Position numbers and translations under genes: made by a program. Positions 16,438 through 26,409 of a DNA stretch of 64,000 bases are shown here, in pieces. Position 1 is the stretch's first letter. Each line of letters opens with the position of its first letter. The notes beneath the pieces were generated by a model. It saw only the letters and a list, made by a program, of their open reading frames with translations, was not told where the DNA came from and made no database searches. Source of the stretch: Chryseomicrobium aureum (GTDB lineage Bacteria; Bacillota; Bacilli; Bacillales_A; Planococcaceae); NCBI RefSeq assembly GCF_016909155.1, contig NZ_JAFBFG010000003.1:1-64000 (forward strand), written 5' to 3'.

Positions 16438-18486
16438 TTAAACATTCACTCCATTCCACTGAACAACCCCTATACTTTGAACTTCAAGTTGAGGTTCAAG
16501 TTCGTTGTATGATATGACAGGTATGTCTGCTGAAAATCGTTCTAAGAATTGACGCATATATGGGCGAATTCCAGGCGTTGTAAGAAGCACCGGTTGAATG
16601 CCTTGTCCTTGAACTACACGCACTTGATCTAAAAGTGCTTCATAAATTTGTTGCGTTGACTCAGCGTCTAAAGATAGAAAACTTCCGTGCTCTGATCGTT
16701 GAATTGAATTGGCGAACTTCTTTTCAACAGAAGCACCTACAGTCAAAACCTTTAAAGCTTCCCCTTGAGGAGAGAATTGTTGTGTGATCTGCCGTGACAA
16801 CGATTGTCGCACATACTCCGTTAGAATTTCGGGATCTTTCGTCGAAGGAGCAAAATCAGAAAGAGTCTCAAGAATTGTCACTAAATTCCGAATCGAAATT
16901 TTTTCTTTTAAAAGCTTTGCTAATACTTTTTGCACCTCTCCAAGAGTTAGTTGTTGAGGGATTAATTCTTCTACCACTGCAGGTGAAGATTCACGCATAT
17001 GATCAACAAGTGCTTTCACTTCTTCACGGCCAATTAACTCATGTGCATGGCGCTTGATCACTTCAGTCAAATGAGTCGAGACCACGGATGGTGGATCAAT
17101 AATGACATACCCATAAAGTTCAGCTTCTTCTCTTGTTAATTCATCTATCCATAATGCCGGCATACCAAAAGCAGGTTCCACTGTTTCAATTCCTGTGATT
17201 AATACATCATCATCCGACTTCAAAGCCAAGTAATGATCTAGCATCAATTGACCTCGTGCTACTTCGTTACCTTTGATTTTTATAGCATAATCATTCGGTC
17301 CAAGCTGCACATTATCACGGATTCGTATGACAGGAACTACCACTCCTAGCTCCAGTGCACATTGTCTTCGAATCATAATGACACGATCAAGCAAGTCTCC
17401 TCCTTGCTTTTTGTCTGCAAGAGGAATAAGCCCGTACCCAAACTCGAACTCTATTGCATCGACATGAAGTAAATCCAGCACACTCTCGGGGCTTTTCATA
17501 GATTCAACTTCTTGTTGCTCTTGTGATTCGGGAACTAGTTGTGCCTCTTCTTTATCAAGGTTGCGTTGTAACACGAAGCCAAGTACTGCTAGACCAAAAG
17601 CCACAGGTAAGATGAGCCACTTGCTGATTGGTGTAAATACGCCAATCATAAATAGGGTTCCAGCAACCACGTACATCATTTTAGGATAAGCAAACAATTG
17701 CTTTGTAATGTCGGATCCTAAATTTCCATCTGAAGCAGCACGTGTCACAATAATACCCATTGCAGTAGAAATCAATAATGCTGGAATTTGCGAGACTAAA
17801 CCATCTCCGATGGACAACAAGGTAAATGTAGTGGCAGAATCTGAAACACTCATACCGTGTACGAGCATCCCGATAATGAATCCACCAATAATATTGATCA
17901 ATGTAATGACAATTCCGGCGATTGCATCCCCTTTGACGAACTTACTCGCCCCATCCATCGCCCCGTAAAAATCTGCTTCTCGACTAATTTTTTCGCGGCG
18001 CGTTCGTGCTTCATGCTCGCTGATCATCCCGGCGCCTAAGTCAGCATCGATACTCATCTGCTTACCAGGCATAGAATCTAAAGTAAATCGTGCAGCCACT
18101 TCAGCAACACGCTCTGACCCTTTTGTGATGACTAAAAACTGAATGATGACTAAAATCAAGAACACTAAAATACCAATAACAGCGCTTCCACCCACGACAA
18201 AATTCCCGAACGTTTCAATGACTTGACCACCAGTCCGTTCCGATAATATCGAACGTGTCGTCGAGACATTGAGTGCTAGACGAAAAAGTGTGGTGAGCAG
18301 GAGAAGTGTTGGAAAGATTGAGAACTGCAAAGGCTCTTTCGTATTCATCGCGACAAGCAAAATAGTAATGGCTAAACTCAAGTTAACCATGATTAACAAA
18401 TCCAGAAGTAGTGGCGGGAGTGGAATGACCATCATGACAACAATCATGATAACGGATACTAAAATAGCAAAGTCACGTATTTTCAT
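16438..18486 (-). CDS. flhA: FlhA, flagellar export gate protein
   Basis: The 682-residue core component of the flagellar type III export apparatus has about eight N-terminal membrane helices (residues 1-310). The FHIPEP-type loop includes RVAEVAARFTLDSMPGKQMSIDAD (shown to locate it; about 140-165). A large cytoplasmic domain (about 340-682) forms the nonameric ring that receives chaperone-substrate complexes. Length is typical. AAAGGAGGG precedes the ATG, and the gene starts four bases after flhB. Confidence 0.95.
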   Translation of the reverse strand: MKIRDFAILVSVIMIVVMMVIPLPPLLLDLLIMVNLSLAITILLVAMNTKEPLQFSIFPTLLLLTTLFRLALNVSTTRSILSERTGGQVIETFGNFVVGGSAVIGILVFLILVIIQFLVITKGSERVAEVAARFTLDSMPGKQMSIDADLGAGMISEHEARTRREKISREADFYGAMDGASKFVKGDAIAGIVITLINIIGGFIIGMLVHGMSVSDSATTFTLLSIGDGLVSQIPALLISTAMGIIVTRAASDGNLGSDITKQLFAYPKMMYVVAGTLFMIGVFTPISKWLILPVAFGLAVLGFVLQRNLDKEEAQLVPESQEQQEVESMKSPESVLDLLHVDAIEFEFGYGLIPLADKKQGGDLLDRVIMIRRQCALELGVVVPVIRIRDNVQLGPNDYAIKIKGNEVARGQLMLDHYLALKSDDDVLITGIETVEPAFGMPALWIDELTREEAELYGYVIIDPPSVVSTHLTEVIKRHAHELIGREEVKALVDHMRESSPAVVEELIPQQLTLGEVQKVLAKLLKEKISIRNLVTILETLSDFAPSTKDPEILTEYVRQSLSRQITQQFSPQGEALKVLTVGASVEKKFANSIQRSEHGSFLSLDAESTQQIYEALLDQVRVVQGQGIQPVLLTTPGIRPYMRQFLERFSADIPVISYNELEPQLEVQSIGVVQWNGVNV

Positions 18487-18490
18487 TTGG

Positions 18491-19585
18491 TCAATTCCCT
18501 CCTTTTAATCGTCCGTTGATGCGGTATACGTACGCTAAGATTTCTGCAACCGCTCCAAATAACTCTTCTGGAACCGGGTCACCGATATCTGTCTGATCAT
18601 ACAGTGCACGCGCAAGCGGTTTGTTCTCAACAATGGTGACACGAAACTCTTTAGCCTTCTCACGAAGTTTTAACGCTTGAAAATCCATTCCCATAGCAAT
18701 AACAGTTGGGGCTTCCATCGTCTTATCATCATAAGCAAGCGCTACAGCGAAATGAGTCGGGTTTGTAATCAAGACGTCTGCTCGTGGAAGGTCTTGAATC
18801 ATACGGTTCAAACTCATTTGTCGCTGTTTTTCTTTAACCTTTGATTTAATCAACGGATCCCCTTCTGTCTTTTTAAACTCATCTTTTAAATCTTGTTTTG
18901 ACATACGAATCTGCTTTTCAAATTCATATTTCTGATACATATAGTCAGCAACTGCAAGAACGACTAATATGATAGCCACCGTCACGAACAACTGAAAAGT
19001 CAGTTGCCCAATTGCCGCTGTCGATTGCCGAATCGGAAGATGAGACAGTCCCATCAATGTATCCCGATTGGTCCATAAGATAATCCCTGCTGCTGTGGCG
19101 ATAACGACTACCTTCAAAATCGACTTCACTAGCTCGACCAGAGCACGTAATGAAAAAATACGTTTGGCACCACTAATTGGATTGATACGACTTAGTTTTG
19201 CAAACACAGCCTCTGGAGCAAATAGAAATCCAATTTGAACAAATGTGCCGCCAATGCCAAAAATAATGGCAATAACAAATAGTGGTGTTGCTAAGATGAC
19301 CATTTCAATTAGCAGTTGATTCACAAGCTCAGGTAAGTTTTGAATAGTTATTGTCGTGAGCAATAGGTCTTGATAAACAAACTGAAATAACGCTAAAATC
19401 CTCTCTAAGTACCAGCCACCCAGTAAGTAAAGTGCGAGGGCACTCCCAAACAAGATAAAGGCTGAAGGAACTTCTTGTGACTTTGCAACTTCCCCTTTCT
19501 TTCGGGATTCAAGTCGCTTTTGTGGTGTCGCTTTTTCTGTCTTTTCACCTGCAAAATATTGAAGGTCTAAGCGTAGATGTGTCAT
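18491..19585 (-). CDS. flhB: FlhB, export gate substrate-specificity switch
   Basis: The 364-residue protein has four membrane helices (about 40-210) and a cytoplasmic domain with the self-cleavage site NPTH (about 275-278), which switches export from rod/hook to filament proteins together with FliK. The N-terminus (DLQYFAGEKTEKATPQKR) is typical of the family. It lies between fliR and flhA with four-base gaps. Confidence 0.95.
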   Translation of the reverse strand: MTHLRLDLQYFAGEKTEKATPQKRLESRKKGEVAKSQEVPSAFILFGSALALYLLGGWYLERILALFQFVYQDLLLTTITIQNLPELVNQLLIEMVILATPLFVIAIIFGIGGTFVQIGFLFAPEAVFAKLSRINPISGAKRIFSLRALVELVKSILKVVVIATAAGIILWTNRDTLMGLSHLPIRQSTAAIGQLTFQLFVTVAIILVVLAVADYMYQKYEFEKQIRMSKQDLKDEFKKTEGDPLIKSKVKEKQRQMSLNRMIQDLPRADVLITNPTHFAVALAYDDKTMEAPTVIAMGMDFQALKLREKAKEFRVTIVENKPLARALYDQTDIGDPVPEELFGAVAEILAYVYRINGRLKGGN

Positions 19586-19589
19586 TGAG

Positions 19590-20372
19590 TTACCCTCCCA
19601 AAATACGCATCAAATCATTCATCAACACGCCTATCCGTTCAACAATTCTTTGGAGTAGAAAGAAAAAAGAAGGCATCAGAATAAGTAATAAGATAAAACC
19701 GACACCTATTTTCAAAGGAAAACCAACTGCAAAGATATTCATTTGTGGCACCGTTTTAGCAAGCAATCCAAGTGCAGCATCCACCAAAAATAAGGATCCG
19801 ACAATCGGTAACGCAAGCTGGAATGCAATGACAAACATCGCGGCAAAAACCGTAACAAAGAATTCTGAAAGATCTGCTGCAGAAAACAACCAATTTCGTG
19901 TGCCCACAGGGACAAGAGCTACACTGTGTAACATTCCATTTATCAATAAATGATGGCCATTGATAGCTAGCAGAAATAAAATTGCTAATATGTATTTAAA
20001 CTGGCCGATTATAGGGACTTGAGATCCCGTTTGAGGATCTATTACATTTGCGAGTGCAAAGCCCATCTGAAAATCAATAAATGCCCCTGCAACTTGCACC
20101 ATATATAAAATCATGGCAGCTAAAAAACCTAGACTCAGCCCAATGACCAATTCCTTGAAGATTAATACCGTGTAATAGCCATCCAGTTTAAACGGCTCTG
20201 TAGTAGGTACAACTGTAGTCGTAAGTAACGCTAGGAAAACCGCAAGACCAATCTTAAGTTGAGTCGGTATGTTTCGTTGCGAAAAAATCGGTGCAATTAA
20301 AAAAAATGCACTCATCCGAATCAACACGAGTAGGAAATAGGGAAAACTAGCAATTGCTTCGTCCCACGTCAT
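19590..20372 (-). CDS. fliR: FliR, flagellar export gate membrane protein
   Basis: The 260-residue protein with about six hydrophobic segments forms the export channel with FliP and FliQ. The family pattern FALANVIDPQTGSQVPIIGQF (shown to locate it, about 102-122) is clear. It overlaps fliQ by four bases (ATGA). Confidence 0.94.
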   Translation of the reverse strand: MTWDEAIASFPYFLLVLIRMSAFFLIAPIFSQRNIPTQLKIGLAVFLALLTTTVVPTTEPFKLDGYYTVLIFKELVIGLSLGFLAAMILYMVQVAGAFIDFQMGFALANVIDPQTGSQVPIIGQFKYILAILFLLAINGHHLLINGMLHSVALVPVGTRNWLFSAADLSEFFVTVFAAMFVIAFQLALPIVGSLFLVDAALGLLAKTVPQMNIFAVGFPLKIGVGFILLLILMPSFFFLLQRIVERIGVLMNDLMRILGG

Positions 20373-20638
20373 CCGATCAACATCGGCAGTTCTCGGAATA
20401 GATTGCGTGTAAAGTCAACAATCGTCGTCAACATCCACGGTCCGAACAACACAAGAGATAAAAACACTGCGAGAATTTTTGGAATAAATGAGAGTGTCTG
20501 CTCTTGGATTTGCGTCATAGCTTGAAAAATACTAACTAGCAAACCAACTCCAAGTGCCACGAGCAAGAGAGGAGCAGAGAGCATGATGACTGTATAGACC
20601 GACTGTTCGGCAAGTTTGATTACTGCATCTGGCGTCAT
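20369..20638 (-). CDS. fliQ: FliQ, flagellar export gate membrane protein
   Basis: The 89-residue protein has two membrane helices and the family core GLLVSIFQAMTQIQEQTLSF-P. It is a subunit of the FliPQR export channel. GAGAGGAGG precedes the ATG. Length is normal. Confidence 0.95.
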   Translation of the reverse strand: MTPDAVIKLAEQSVYTVIMLSAPLLLVALGVGLLVSIFQAMTQIQEQTLSFIPKILAVFLSLVLFGPWMLTTIVDFTRNLFRELPMLIG

Positions 20639-20652
20639 AAAACCTCTCCTCT

Positions 20653-21336
20653 CTAGAAACTCATGAGTAGCGACTCGACAATTAAGTTCCAGCCATCTAC
20701 CAAGATGAATAATAAGATTTTGAATGGCAATGAAATCATAACTGGAGGAAGCATCATCATCCCCATCGCCATTAATGTACTTGCTACGACCATATCAATA
20801 ATTAGAAATGGAATGAAAATAATAAATCCAATTTGAAAGGCTGTCTTCAGCTCACTAATTGCAAATGCAGGAATGAGCGAGGTCAATGGAATCTCATCAA
20901 CCGAGTTTGGTTTATCAAGCCCTTGGTAACTATAAAATAAAGCAAGGTCTTTCTCACGTGTATGTTTCGCCATGAACTCCTTCATTGGGCTTGCTGCACG
21001 ATCTAAGGCTTCTTGTTGTGTAATTTCTTCCTCAAGATAGGGCTGCAGTGCCGTGTCATTGATTTCTGTCAGTACAGGGCTCATTACAAAGAATGTTAAG
21101 AACAAAGCGAGACCAACTAACACTTGATTTGGTGGCATGCTCTGCGTTCCTAGACCCGTTCGCACAAAGGACAATACAATGATGATTCGTGTAAAGCTTG
21201 TAAGCATAATTAAAATCGCAGGTGCTAAAGACAAGATGGTGAGCAGCAACAACAGCTGTAAAGTCGTTGAAACGTCTCCTGTTGCTTCTGTTCCCACTGA
21301 GATTCCAGGTATGGAGATAGACAAAAGTGATATCAC
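20653..21336 (-). CDS. fliP: FliP, flagellar export gate membrane protein
   Basis: The 227-residue protein has about four membrane helices and is the main constituent of the export channel. Signatures are [20 protein letters not shown] and [18 protein letters not shown] in the N-terminal half and [17 protein letters not shown] near the end. The start is GTG, overlapping the fliO stop by four bases (GTGA). Confidence 0.95.
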   Translation of the reverse strand: MISLLSISIPGISVGTEATGDVSTTLQLLLLLTILSLAPAILIMLTSFTRIIIVLSFVRTGLGTQSMPPNQVLVGLALFLTFFVMSPVLTEINDTALQPYLEEEITQQEALDRAASPMKEFMAKHTREKDLALFYSYQGLDKPNSVDEIPLTSLIPAFAISELKTAFQIGFIIFIPFLIIDMVVASTLMAMGMMMLPPVMISLPFKILLFILVDGWNLIVESLLMSF

Positions 21337-21878
21337 GTCTTGTCACCTCGTGTCATCCATTCTTCTTTTTTCTCAAGAAGTCGTTTACGCTGATTTTCTA
21401 AGCTTGTTTGAAACACTTGTTGAAAGGGTGTTCTATGTATGTTTTCTTTGTTCGAAAGCACTAATTTTTGCTTTTGTTGTTCATCCGTGATTTCCGTCAA
21501 TAGCGTAACGTTTTCCCCGACACCAACGATTAAAACTTGATCTCCCACCTGAACAACTTGGACTGATTTCTGTTGTCCGACAGAACTTGCCCCTAGGACT
21601 CGAATCACTTGACTAGCAGGTAGAGCATTTTGTCGAGCAGCTAAAAACTTAATCAACCCATAAATCAATCCAACAATCAATAGTGTGTAAAGAACCAATG
21701 AGCCAAGTACTGAAAATAAGCTTCGCTCTTCGATTTCAGTAGTCACTGTTGACTGTTCTTCGGAAGATGGATTTTTTTGTATGGATTCAAATACAGAAGG
21801 ATCGGATGCTGCTTCTACTGAATAACCAGTTAGCCCAAAGAAAACTAAGGTCAACATAATCATGATGCGTATGTTCAA
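21333..21878 (-). CDS. fliO: FliO/FliZ-like flagellar biosynthesis protein
   Basis: The protein of about 181 residues has a signal-like N-terminal segment ending VEAAS, an extracytoplasmic stretch, a membrane helix ([19 protein letters not shown]) and the small FliO domain ([30 protein letters not shown], given to locate it). It assists FliP assembly. The likely start is a TTG at 21878 behind AGGAATGGGG; upstream codons overlap fliY. In B. subtilis cheY lies between fliY and this gene (called fliZ there); here only 16 bases separate them. Confidence 0.87.
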   Translation of the reverse strand: MNIRIMIMLTLVFFGLTGYSVEAASDPSVFESIQKNPSSEEQSTVTTEIEERSLFSVLGSLVLYTLLIVGLIYGLIKFLAARQNALPASQVIRVLGASSVGQQKSVQVVQVGDQVLIVGVGENVTLLTEITDEQQKQKLVLSNKENIHRTPFQQVFQTSLENQRKRLLEKKEEWMTRGDKT

Positions 21879-21894
21879 CTTCAGTACCCCATTC

Positions 21895-22767
21895 CTAGCG
21901 AAGCTTGGCAAGGCGATCTGCTTGGCTACTGATGTCCGTCACACGAATTCCAAATTGTTCATCGATGACCACCACTTCTCCAACAGCAATCAATTTTTGG
22001 TTGACCAAAATATCAACTGGTTCTCCAGCTAATTTATCTAGTTCGATAATTGACCCTTGCGAAATTTCCAATATTTCTTTTACTGTTTTACGCGTTCTTC
22101 CAAGTTCAACAGTGACATTCAGTGGGATATCCAGAAGCATATCCAAATTCGTTTTATTCTCACCAGTCGGTTTAACTTGCTCAAAGGAAGAGAATTGCGC
22201 TCGTTGAATGCTGGGTTCATTGTTTTGAGGAGGTTGCTCTGACATATGCGATTCTCCTTTCGATTGATTATTTGGTGAAGAAGTAGCTAGGTACGGCCAC
22301 ATTATTCTAAATACTACATAATTTGAGTTATATTCAGCTTCAAACTTTGCTTCAATCCATTTAGAAGTATCTCCTATCAAATGCCACTCAACCGTAGAAT
22401 GATCCTGAAGAGTATCTTGGCTAATCACTGTGAATTGCCCAAAAGGTTTGGAGAAGAGTTCAGAAAATCTACTTGTTTCGAGAGGGAACTTTTCATCTAT
22501 TGGAATCACTAGTAGTAATGGTGAAGCATTTTCATTTTCAAGGCGGATTAATTGATTCCTTGCCGGAACTACAAGATGTGGCTTATCGATGATACCTAGT
22601 TCAATCAGTTGTAGGGTTATCTCATATCCTTCACTATGGAAGGCTTCTTCACATAAAGGAATATTTACTTTCAATGTATTTTCAAACTTCTCCATTGATT
22701 CATCTACCGGAACCAGAGCCAACAGTTGATTCAATTCTTCAGGTGTCAGTTCTTCAAAATTTGTCAT
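21895..22767 (-). CDS. fliY: FliY/FliN switch protein with degenerate N-terminal half
   Basis: The C-terminal 90 residues ([20 protein letters not shown] to [15 protein letters not shown]) form a normal FliN/SpoA domain of the flagellar C-ring. The N-terminal part differs from B. subtilis FliY (378 residues): the protein has only 290, I find no copy of the CheC phosphatase motif (Glu-x2-Asn with a downstream Asn), and the CheY-binding peptide of the LSQDEIDALL type is represented at best by [10 protein letters not shown]. CheY-P dephosphorylation at the switch is therefore unlikely. The start overlaps the fliM stop (ATGA) and follows GGAGGATATCAG. Confidence 0.85.
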   Translation of the reverse strand: MTNFEELTPEELNQLLALVPVDESMEKFENTLKVNIPLCEEAFHSEGYEITLQLIELGIIDKPHLVVPARNQLIRLENENASPLLLVIPIDEKFPLETSRFSELFSKPFGQFTVISQDTLQDHSTVEWHLIGDTSKWIEAKFEAEYNSNYVVFRIMWPYLATSSPNNQSKGESHMSEQPPQNNEPSIQRAQFSSFEQVKPTGENKTNLDMLLDIPLNVTVELGRTRKTVKEILEISQGSIIELDKLAGEPVDILVNQKLIAVGEVVVIDEQFGIRVTDISSQADRLAKLR

Positions 22768-23657
22768 CTGATATCCTCCTGTTCCACTATTTGAATAGCT
22801 CGTTTTCCTCGATGTAGTCCAACCTGTCCTCTATAAACAACTTTTTGATCGATGTATACAGGGATGAAATCGTCAATAGCTGTAGATAATCTTAGGGTAT
22901 CACCAGTTTGCAATGACAAAAGGTCTTTTACATCCAACGTACATTCACCTAAAACAGCCTGTAAGGTTAAATCTGTGTCATAGACGCCACTTTGTAGTAG
23001 CTCTCGAGATGCAAGTGTTGATTCATCATTTTGAGAGACAGGAGATTCAGAAAGAGACAGATAAGGTACCAATTCTTCAAGTGCCGTCACTGGGATAACC
23101 AATTCCACTGATTCCTCAAGTGCACCAATCTGAATTAAAGACTCTACAATCATGACACGCTCGCGCAAATGAATTGGAAAATTAAAGTCTTGAGCCAACT
23201 CAATACGTTCAAGCTTTGCTGAAATTGGGGTTAAAAATGAAAAAGATTCTGCATAGAGTTGCAACCATTCTTCTGCTAATGGTCCAATTAATACTCGGTC
23301 AATTTCTGTCAATGGTTTCTCTTCTATGGGCACCTCATGTCCACCGAGCAAAAATTCTGTACAGGCATGGATTAATCGATTAGAGACAATTAGTTGAAAT
23401 TCTCCCTTTAGTGGTGGAAAGGTGGCCGTTATAACAATTGCCAAAGGGCTTAAATTTTGCGTGAAATCCTCATAGCTTTCTTGGCGAATTGAACCAGGAA
23501 AACCTGTAGTAAACTTATCTAGTCGAAGGCTCAATTGATTTCCGAGCTGTCGTGATACCTTCTCACTAACTCGCAGGAAGGAACGGACATGTCCTGGTGA
23601 GAGCTTACTAGCCCTTCTGAAATCATAGCTGATAGGCTCTTGACGTTGTTTCATCAC
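22764..23657 (-). CDS. fliM: FliM switch protein lacking the CheY-docking N-terminus
   Basis: The 297-residue protein starts [20 protein letters not shown], which aligns with VKVYDFKRALRFS at about residue 37 of B. subtilis FliM; the upstream LSQDEIDALL region that binds CheY-P is absent. In the middle domain the FliG-binding GGXG motif reads GGHE (about residue 101). The C-terminal SpoA domain (about 225-295, [20 protein letters not shown]) is intact. The ATG at 23657 has AAAGGAG nearby, and flbD ends 15 bases upstream, leaving no room for a missing N-terminus. It is probably a working C-ring subunit without CheY control. Confidence 0.88.
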   Translation of the reverse strand: MMKQRQEPISYDFRRASKLSPGHVRSFLRVSEKVSRQLGNQLSLRLDKFTTGFPGSIRQESYEDFTQNLSPLAIVITATFPPLKGEFQLIVSNRLIHACTEFLLGGHEVPIEEKPLTEIDRVLIGPLAEEWLQLYAESFSFLTPISAKLERIELAQDFNFPIHLRERVMIVESLIQIGALEESVELVIPVTALEELVPYLSLSESPVSQNDESTLASRELLQSGVYDTDLTLQAVLGECTLDVKDLLSLQTGDTLRLSTAIDDFIPVYIDQKVVYRGQVGLHRGKRAIQIVEQEDIR

Positions 23658-23672
23658 GACAACTCCTTTCCA

Positions 23673-23882
23673 TTAATTTGAAGACTTATGTTGTGCAGAA
23701 AATAATCCTATTTGTTGATAAAATGCCGTTACGCGATTCACAACATCTTGTTTTGACTCCAGTACATGAAGAGTTTTACCCGTAGTAAATGTGATGTATG
23801 TGTCAGGAGTCTCTTCAATCCGCTCAATTAACAACGCATTGATTGTCAACGGTGTACGATTTAATTTTGTGACCTCAATCAT
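23673..23882 (-). CDS. swrD: FlbD/SwrD family small flagellar protein
   Basis: The 69-residue protein begins MIEVTKLNRTPLTINALLIERIEETPDTYITF in family style (shown to place it): the FlbD motif LNG-x-FxLN-x-xLIExIExTPDTxI is obvious. In B. subtilis SwrD (YlzI) raises motor power. Position between flgE and fliM matches B. subtilis, except that fliL, normally next, is missing here and found at 37.4 kb. Confidence 0.9.
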   Translation of the reverse strand: MIEVTKLNRTPLTINALLIERIEETPDTYITFTTGKTLHVLESKQDVVNRVTAFYQQIGLFSAQHKSSN

Positions 23883-23891
23883 AATTTCACC

Positions 23892-24710
23892 CTATCGCTT
23901 TAAGTTTACGAGTTCTTGCAGGATTTCATCTGACGTAGTAATCATCTTCGAGTTCGCTTGGAATCCGCGCTGTGCAATAATCATTTCAGTAAATTCTTCT
24001 GTTAACTCGACGTTTGACATCTCAAGCATTCCCGATTGGATTTTAGAAACGTTTTCTTCTTCAACTCCAAAATTGATAGTTCCATTTGGACCTGCAGCAG
24101 TTGTCATCTCATAAAGTGACCCACCAACTTTTCGAAGACCTGCTGGATTCGCCGGAGCAAAAATTGCGATTTGTTGTCCAGCTAAGGCTTCTTCATTCCC
24201 TGTGTTTTTGTTCATTCCATATACTTGCCCATCGTCTTTAATTGCAAACGAGCTATACTCTTCAGGATTAATTCGAATTTTCTCTTGGTTTTTATTTAGT
24301 AAATAATGTCCTTGAGAAGTTCTAAGCGACCCGAACTCATCCACTACAAAGTTTCCTGTGCGAGTTAAATAATAACTTTGATTAACAGTAGGATTGTCAA
24401 ATGCATCTGTTAGCGGATCTCCAACAATAAAGAATCCTTCTCCCATAATGGCAAGGTCTGTTCCCACTCCTGTCATCATTCCCGAACCTGGGTTATGATT
24501 TTGTTGAATACTTGCTGCTGATGACCCTAGTCCAACCTGTGCTGGGTTTACGCCAACGCTTGATACTGTTTGGCTTAGCATATCTTGAAACACGACAGAA
24601 CTTTTCTTAAATCCTACTGTATTGACATTGGCGATATTGTTCCCGATTACATCTAGCTTAGTTTGAAAACCTTTCATTCCTGAAACTCCTGAATACATTG
24701 AACGAATCAT
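23892..24710 (-). CDS. flgE: FlgE, flagellar hook protein
   Basis: The 272-residue protein has the N-terminal motif MYSGVSGMKGFQTKLDVIGNNIANVNT and C-terminal LTEEFTEMIIAQRGFQANSKM typical of axial proteins. Length matches the short hook protein of Bacillus (about 264). It follows flgD by 15 bases. It builds the hook between rod and filament. Confidence 0.92.
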   Translation of the reverse strand: MIRSMYSGVSGMKGFQTKLDVIGNNIANVNTVGFKKSSVVFQDMLSQTVSSVGVNPAQVGLGSSAASIQQNHNPGSGMMTGVGTDLAIMGEGFFIVGDPLTDAFDNPTVNQSYYLTRTGNFVVDEFGSLRTSQGHYLLNKNQEKIRINPEEYSSFAIKDDGQVYGMNKNTGNEEALAGQQIAIFAPANPAGLRKVGGSLYEMTTAAGPNGTINFGVEEENVSKIQSGMLEMSNVELTEEFTEMIIAQRGFQANSKMITTSDEILQELVNLKR

Positions 24711-24725
24711 ACGTCATTTCCCCTT

Positions 24726-25175
24726 TTATGTAGTAGTGTCCGTGATAGGAGCGGCTTGAAGTAATGTAACAGTGGATAAATCAATGCGTGCATCGCCTTC
24801 TAACAATGTTGCATAGAACTTCCCTTCATCTTTGACAATAGACTGAACGACGCCACTTTCAACTTGAGAAGTGTCGGCATTTTTCCATGAAATCTGTTTG
24901 CCAATCATCTCTGCATAGTCCGCCATAGTCCCACCAGACATTTTTTCTGTATAAGATGTCATGGTTTTATTTAACGCAGTTAGCTGCTCTAAGCTTGTGA
25001 ATTGTGCCATCTGGGCAATAAATTCAGCGTCTTTCATTGGCTCGAGAGGATTCTGATTACGTAACTGGGCAATCAAAATTTTCATAAATGCATCTTGCCC
25101 TAACCCTTGAGTACCACTAGTTTTTGTGTCTGTTGCTTGGTAAGTCGTTGTCCCGTTTACAGTCGTAATATTCAT
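24726..25175 (-). CDS. flgD: FlgD, hook-capping scaffold
   Basis: The 149-residue protein has the conserved segment LGQDAFMKILIAQLRNQNPLEPMKDAEFIAQMAQFTSLEQL (about 25-65, given to locate it). The C-terminal Tudor/Ig-like part is short, as in Bacillus. It caps the growing hook. Confidence 0.93.
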   Translation of the reverse strand: MNITTVNGTTTYQATDTKTSGTQGLGQDAFMKILIAQLRNQNPLEPMKDAEFIAQMAQFTSLEQLTALNKTMTSYTEKMSGGTMADYAEMIGKQISWKNADTSQVESGVVQSIVKDEGKFYATLLEGDARIDLSTVTLLQAAPITDTTT

Positions 25176-25187
25176 CTCGTCACCCCC

Positions 25188-26399
25188 TTACACGCTATAA
25201 TCAATTCCGGATGATTCTTCATGTTGTGATGTTTTCGTGTTGTCTACTTCTTCACGATGTACTAGTGATTGTTCCTGACCCGTTGATGATTCCCTCTGGT
25301 GAGAATTTTGTTTGGTAGACTCTTTTTCTGAACGCCATTCAATATCGATACTTTCGACTAAAACTCCTTGATCGAAAAGTGCTTGTCTTAGTTGAGGTAA
25401 CTGGTGTTCAATTGCTTCCTTTGCATGTAGTGATGAGGCAGCTAACTGCACGCGCACTGCCCCCTCTTCAACGGACACCAATAAATCAATATGTCCAAGG
25501 TGTTCAGGGAAGACTTGAACTCTAAGAGAACTCACCGAAGTAATTGAATCTCGAATTGGTGACATTAGGAATCTTGTTAGCTCTGTTCGCAGCGGTTCAA
25601 ACTCTTTCGACTGAACAGACGACTTTCCGCTAAGTCTTTCAACCAGTTTTGTAGATTCAGGAGACAATACTAGTGAAATATCTTTCTTACTTTCTACCAA
25701 ATGCTCCGAATTACTATCACCAAGTGAAGTTGGCTCTTCAAAAATTTCTGAGCTTTCACTGATTGCATGCTTACTCACAAGTTCTTGCTGTGAGCTTATT
25801 TTAAAATCATCAGGTGCTACAGTCTTCTTAGGAGGAAATGGAATGCCAGCTACTTCTTTTAAAATGCCTGAAAGCGGTTGACCATTTACTCGTTCAAGTG
25901 TTGACTGCATTTCACTGCCTGGGTCTTCGATTTTAAATAAACCCTCACTATCCACCAATGAATCCGCTCTACTTTTTGGTAACATTATAGGAATTGACTT
26001 AAAGTCATCTTCAACTGCACCTAATGCTTTTGGAATTGGATTTTTCGGCAATGTTATGAGCCCTTTGGGTAGCCAAGGCATAGTTTGAATGGGCATTGAT
26101 ATCGCTTGTTGACGACTTTCATATAAGGGAGTTTCGAGTAAAGGTCGCTCCTCTATAGTGGGTAAATCTTCTAACAGTTCGGCAACTTCTGTATGAACTT
26201 CCCTACTCACTTTCACTGAAAGAGTAGATTTGATTTCATCATCTAAAATTTCATTCTTCAATTCCTCAAGAACCCCCTCATTTTGTTGAAGAGCTTCGAA
26301 TAATTGATGAAATGGACTAGATGGTGTGCAAGAAGTTTTCAAACTCACTATTTTGGGTTCAGATGCAGAAAACATGAATTCCGTTTGCAGAACTTTCAT
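25188..26399 (-). CDS. fliK: FliK, hook-length control protein
   Basis: The 403-residue protein is low in conservation except for the C-terminal FliK domain (about 285-365), where LRVQVFPEHLGHIDLLVSVEEGAVRVQL is clear. The long middle serves as a molecular ruler and is rich in Ser, Glu and Pro. The start is placed at 26399, seven bases after AGGAGG; an in-frame start further upstream overlaps fliJ. B. subtilis has ylxF between fliJ and fliK, which is absent here. Confidence 0.88.
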   Translation of the reverse strand: MKVLQTEFMFSASEPKIVSLKTSCTPSSPFHQLFEALQQNEGVLEELKNEILDDEIKSTLSVKVSREVHTEVAELLEDLPTIEERPLLETPLYESRQQAISMPIQTMPWLPKGLITLPKNPIPKALGAVEDDFKSIPIMLPKSRADSLVDSEGLFKIEDPGSEMQSTLERVNGQPLSGILKEVAGIPFPPKKTVAPDDFKISSQQELVSKHAISESSEIFEEPTSLGDSNSEHLVESKKDISLVLSPESTKLVERLSGKSSVQSKEFEPLRTELTRFLMSPIRDSITSVSSLRVQVFPEHLGHIDLLVSVEEGAVRVQLAASSLHAKEAIEHQLPQLRQALFDQGVLVESIDIEWRSEKESTKQNSHQRESSTGQEQSLVHREEVDNTKTSQHEESSGIDYSV

Positions 26400-26409
26400 T
26401 TCATTCCTC

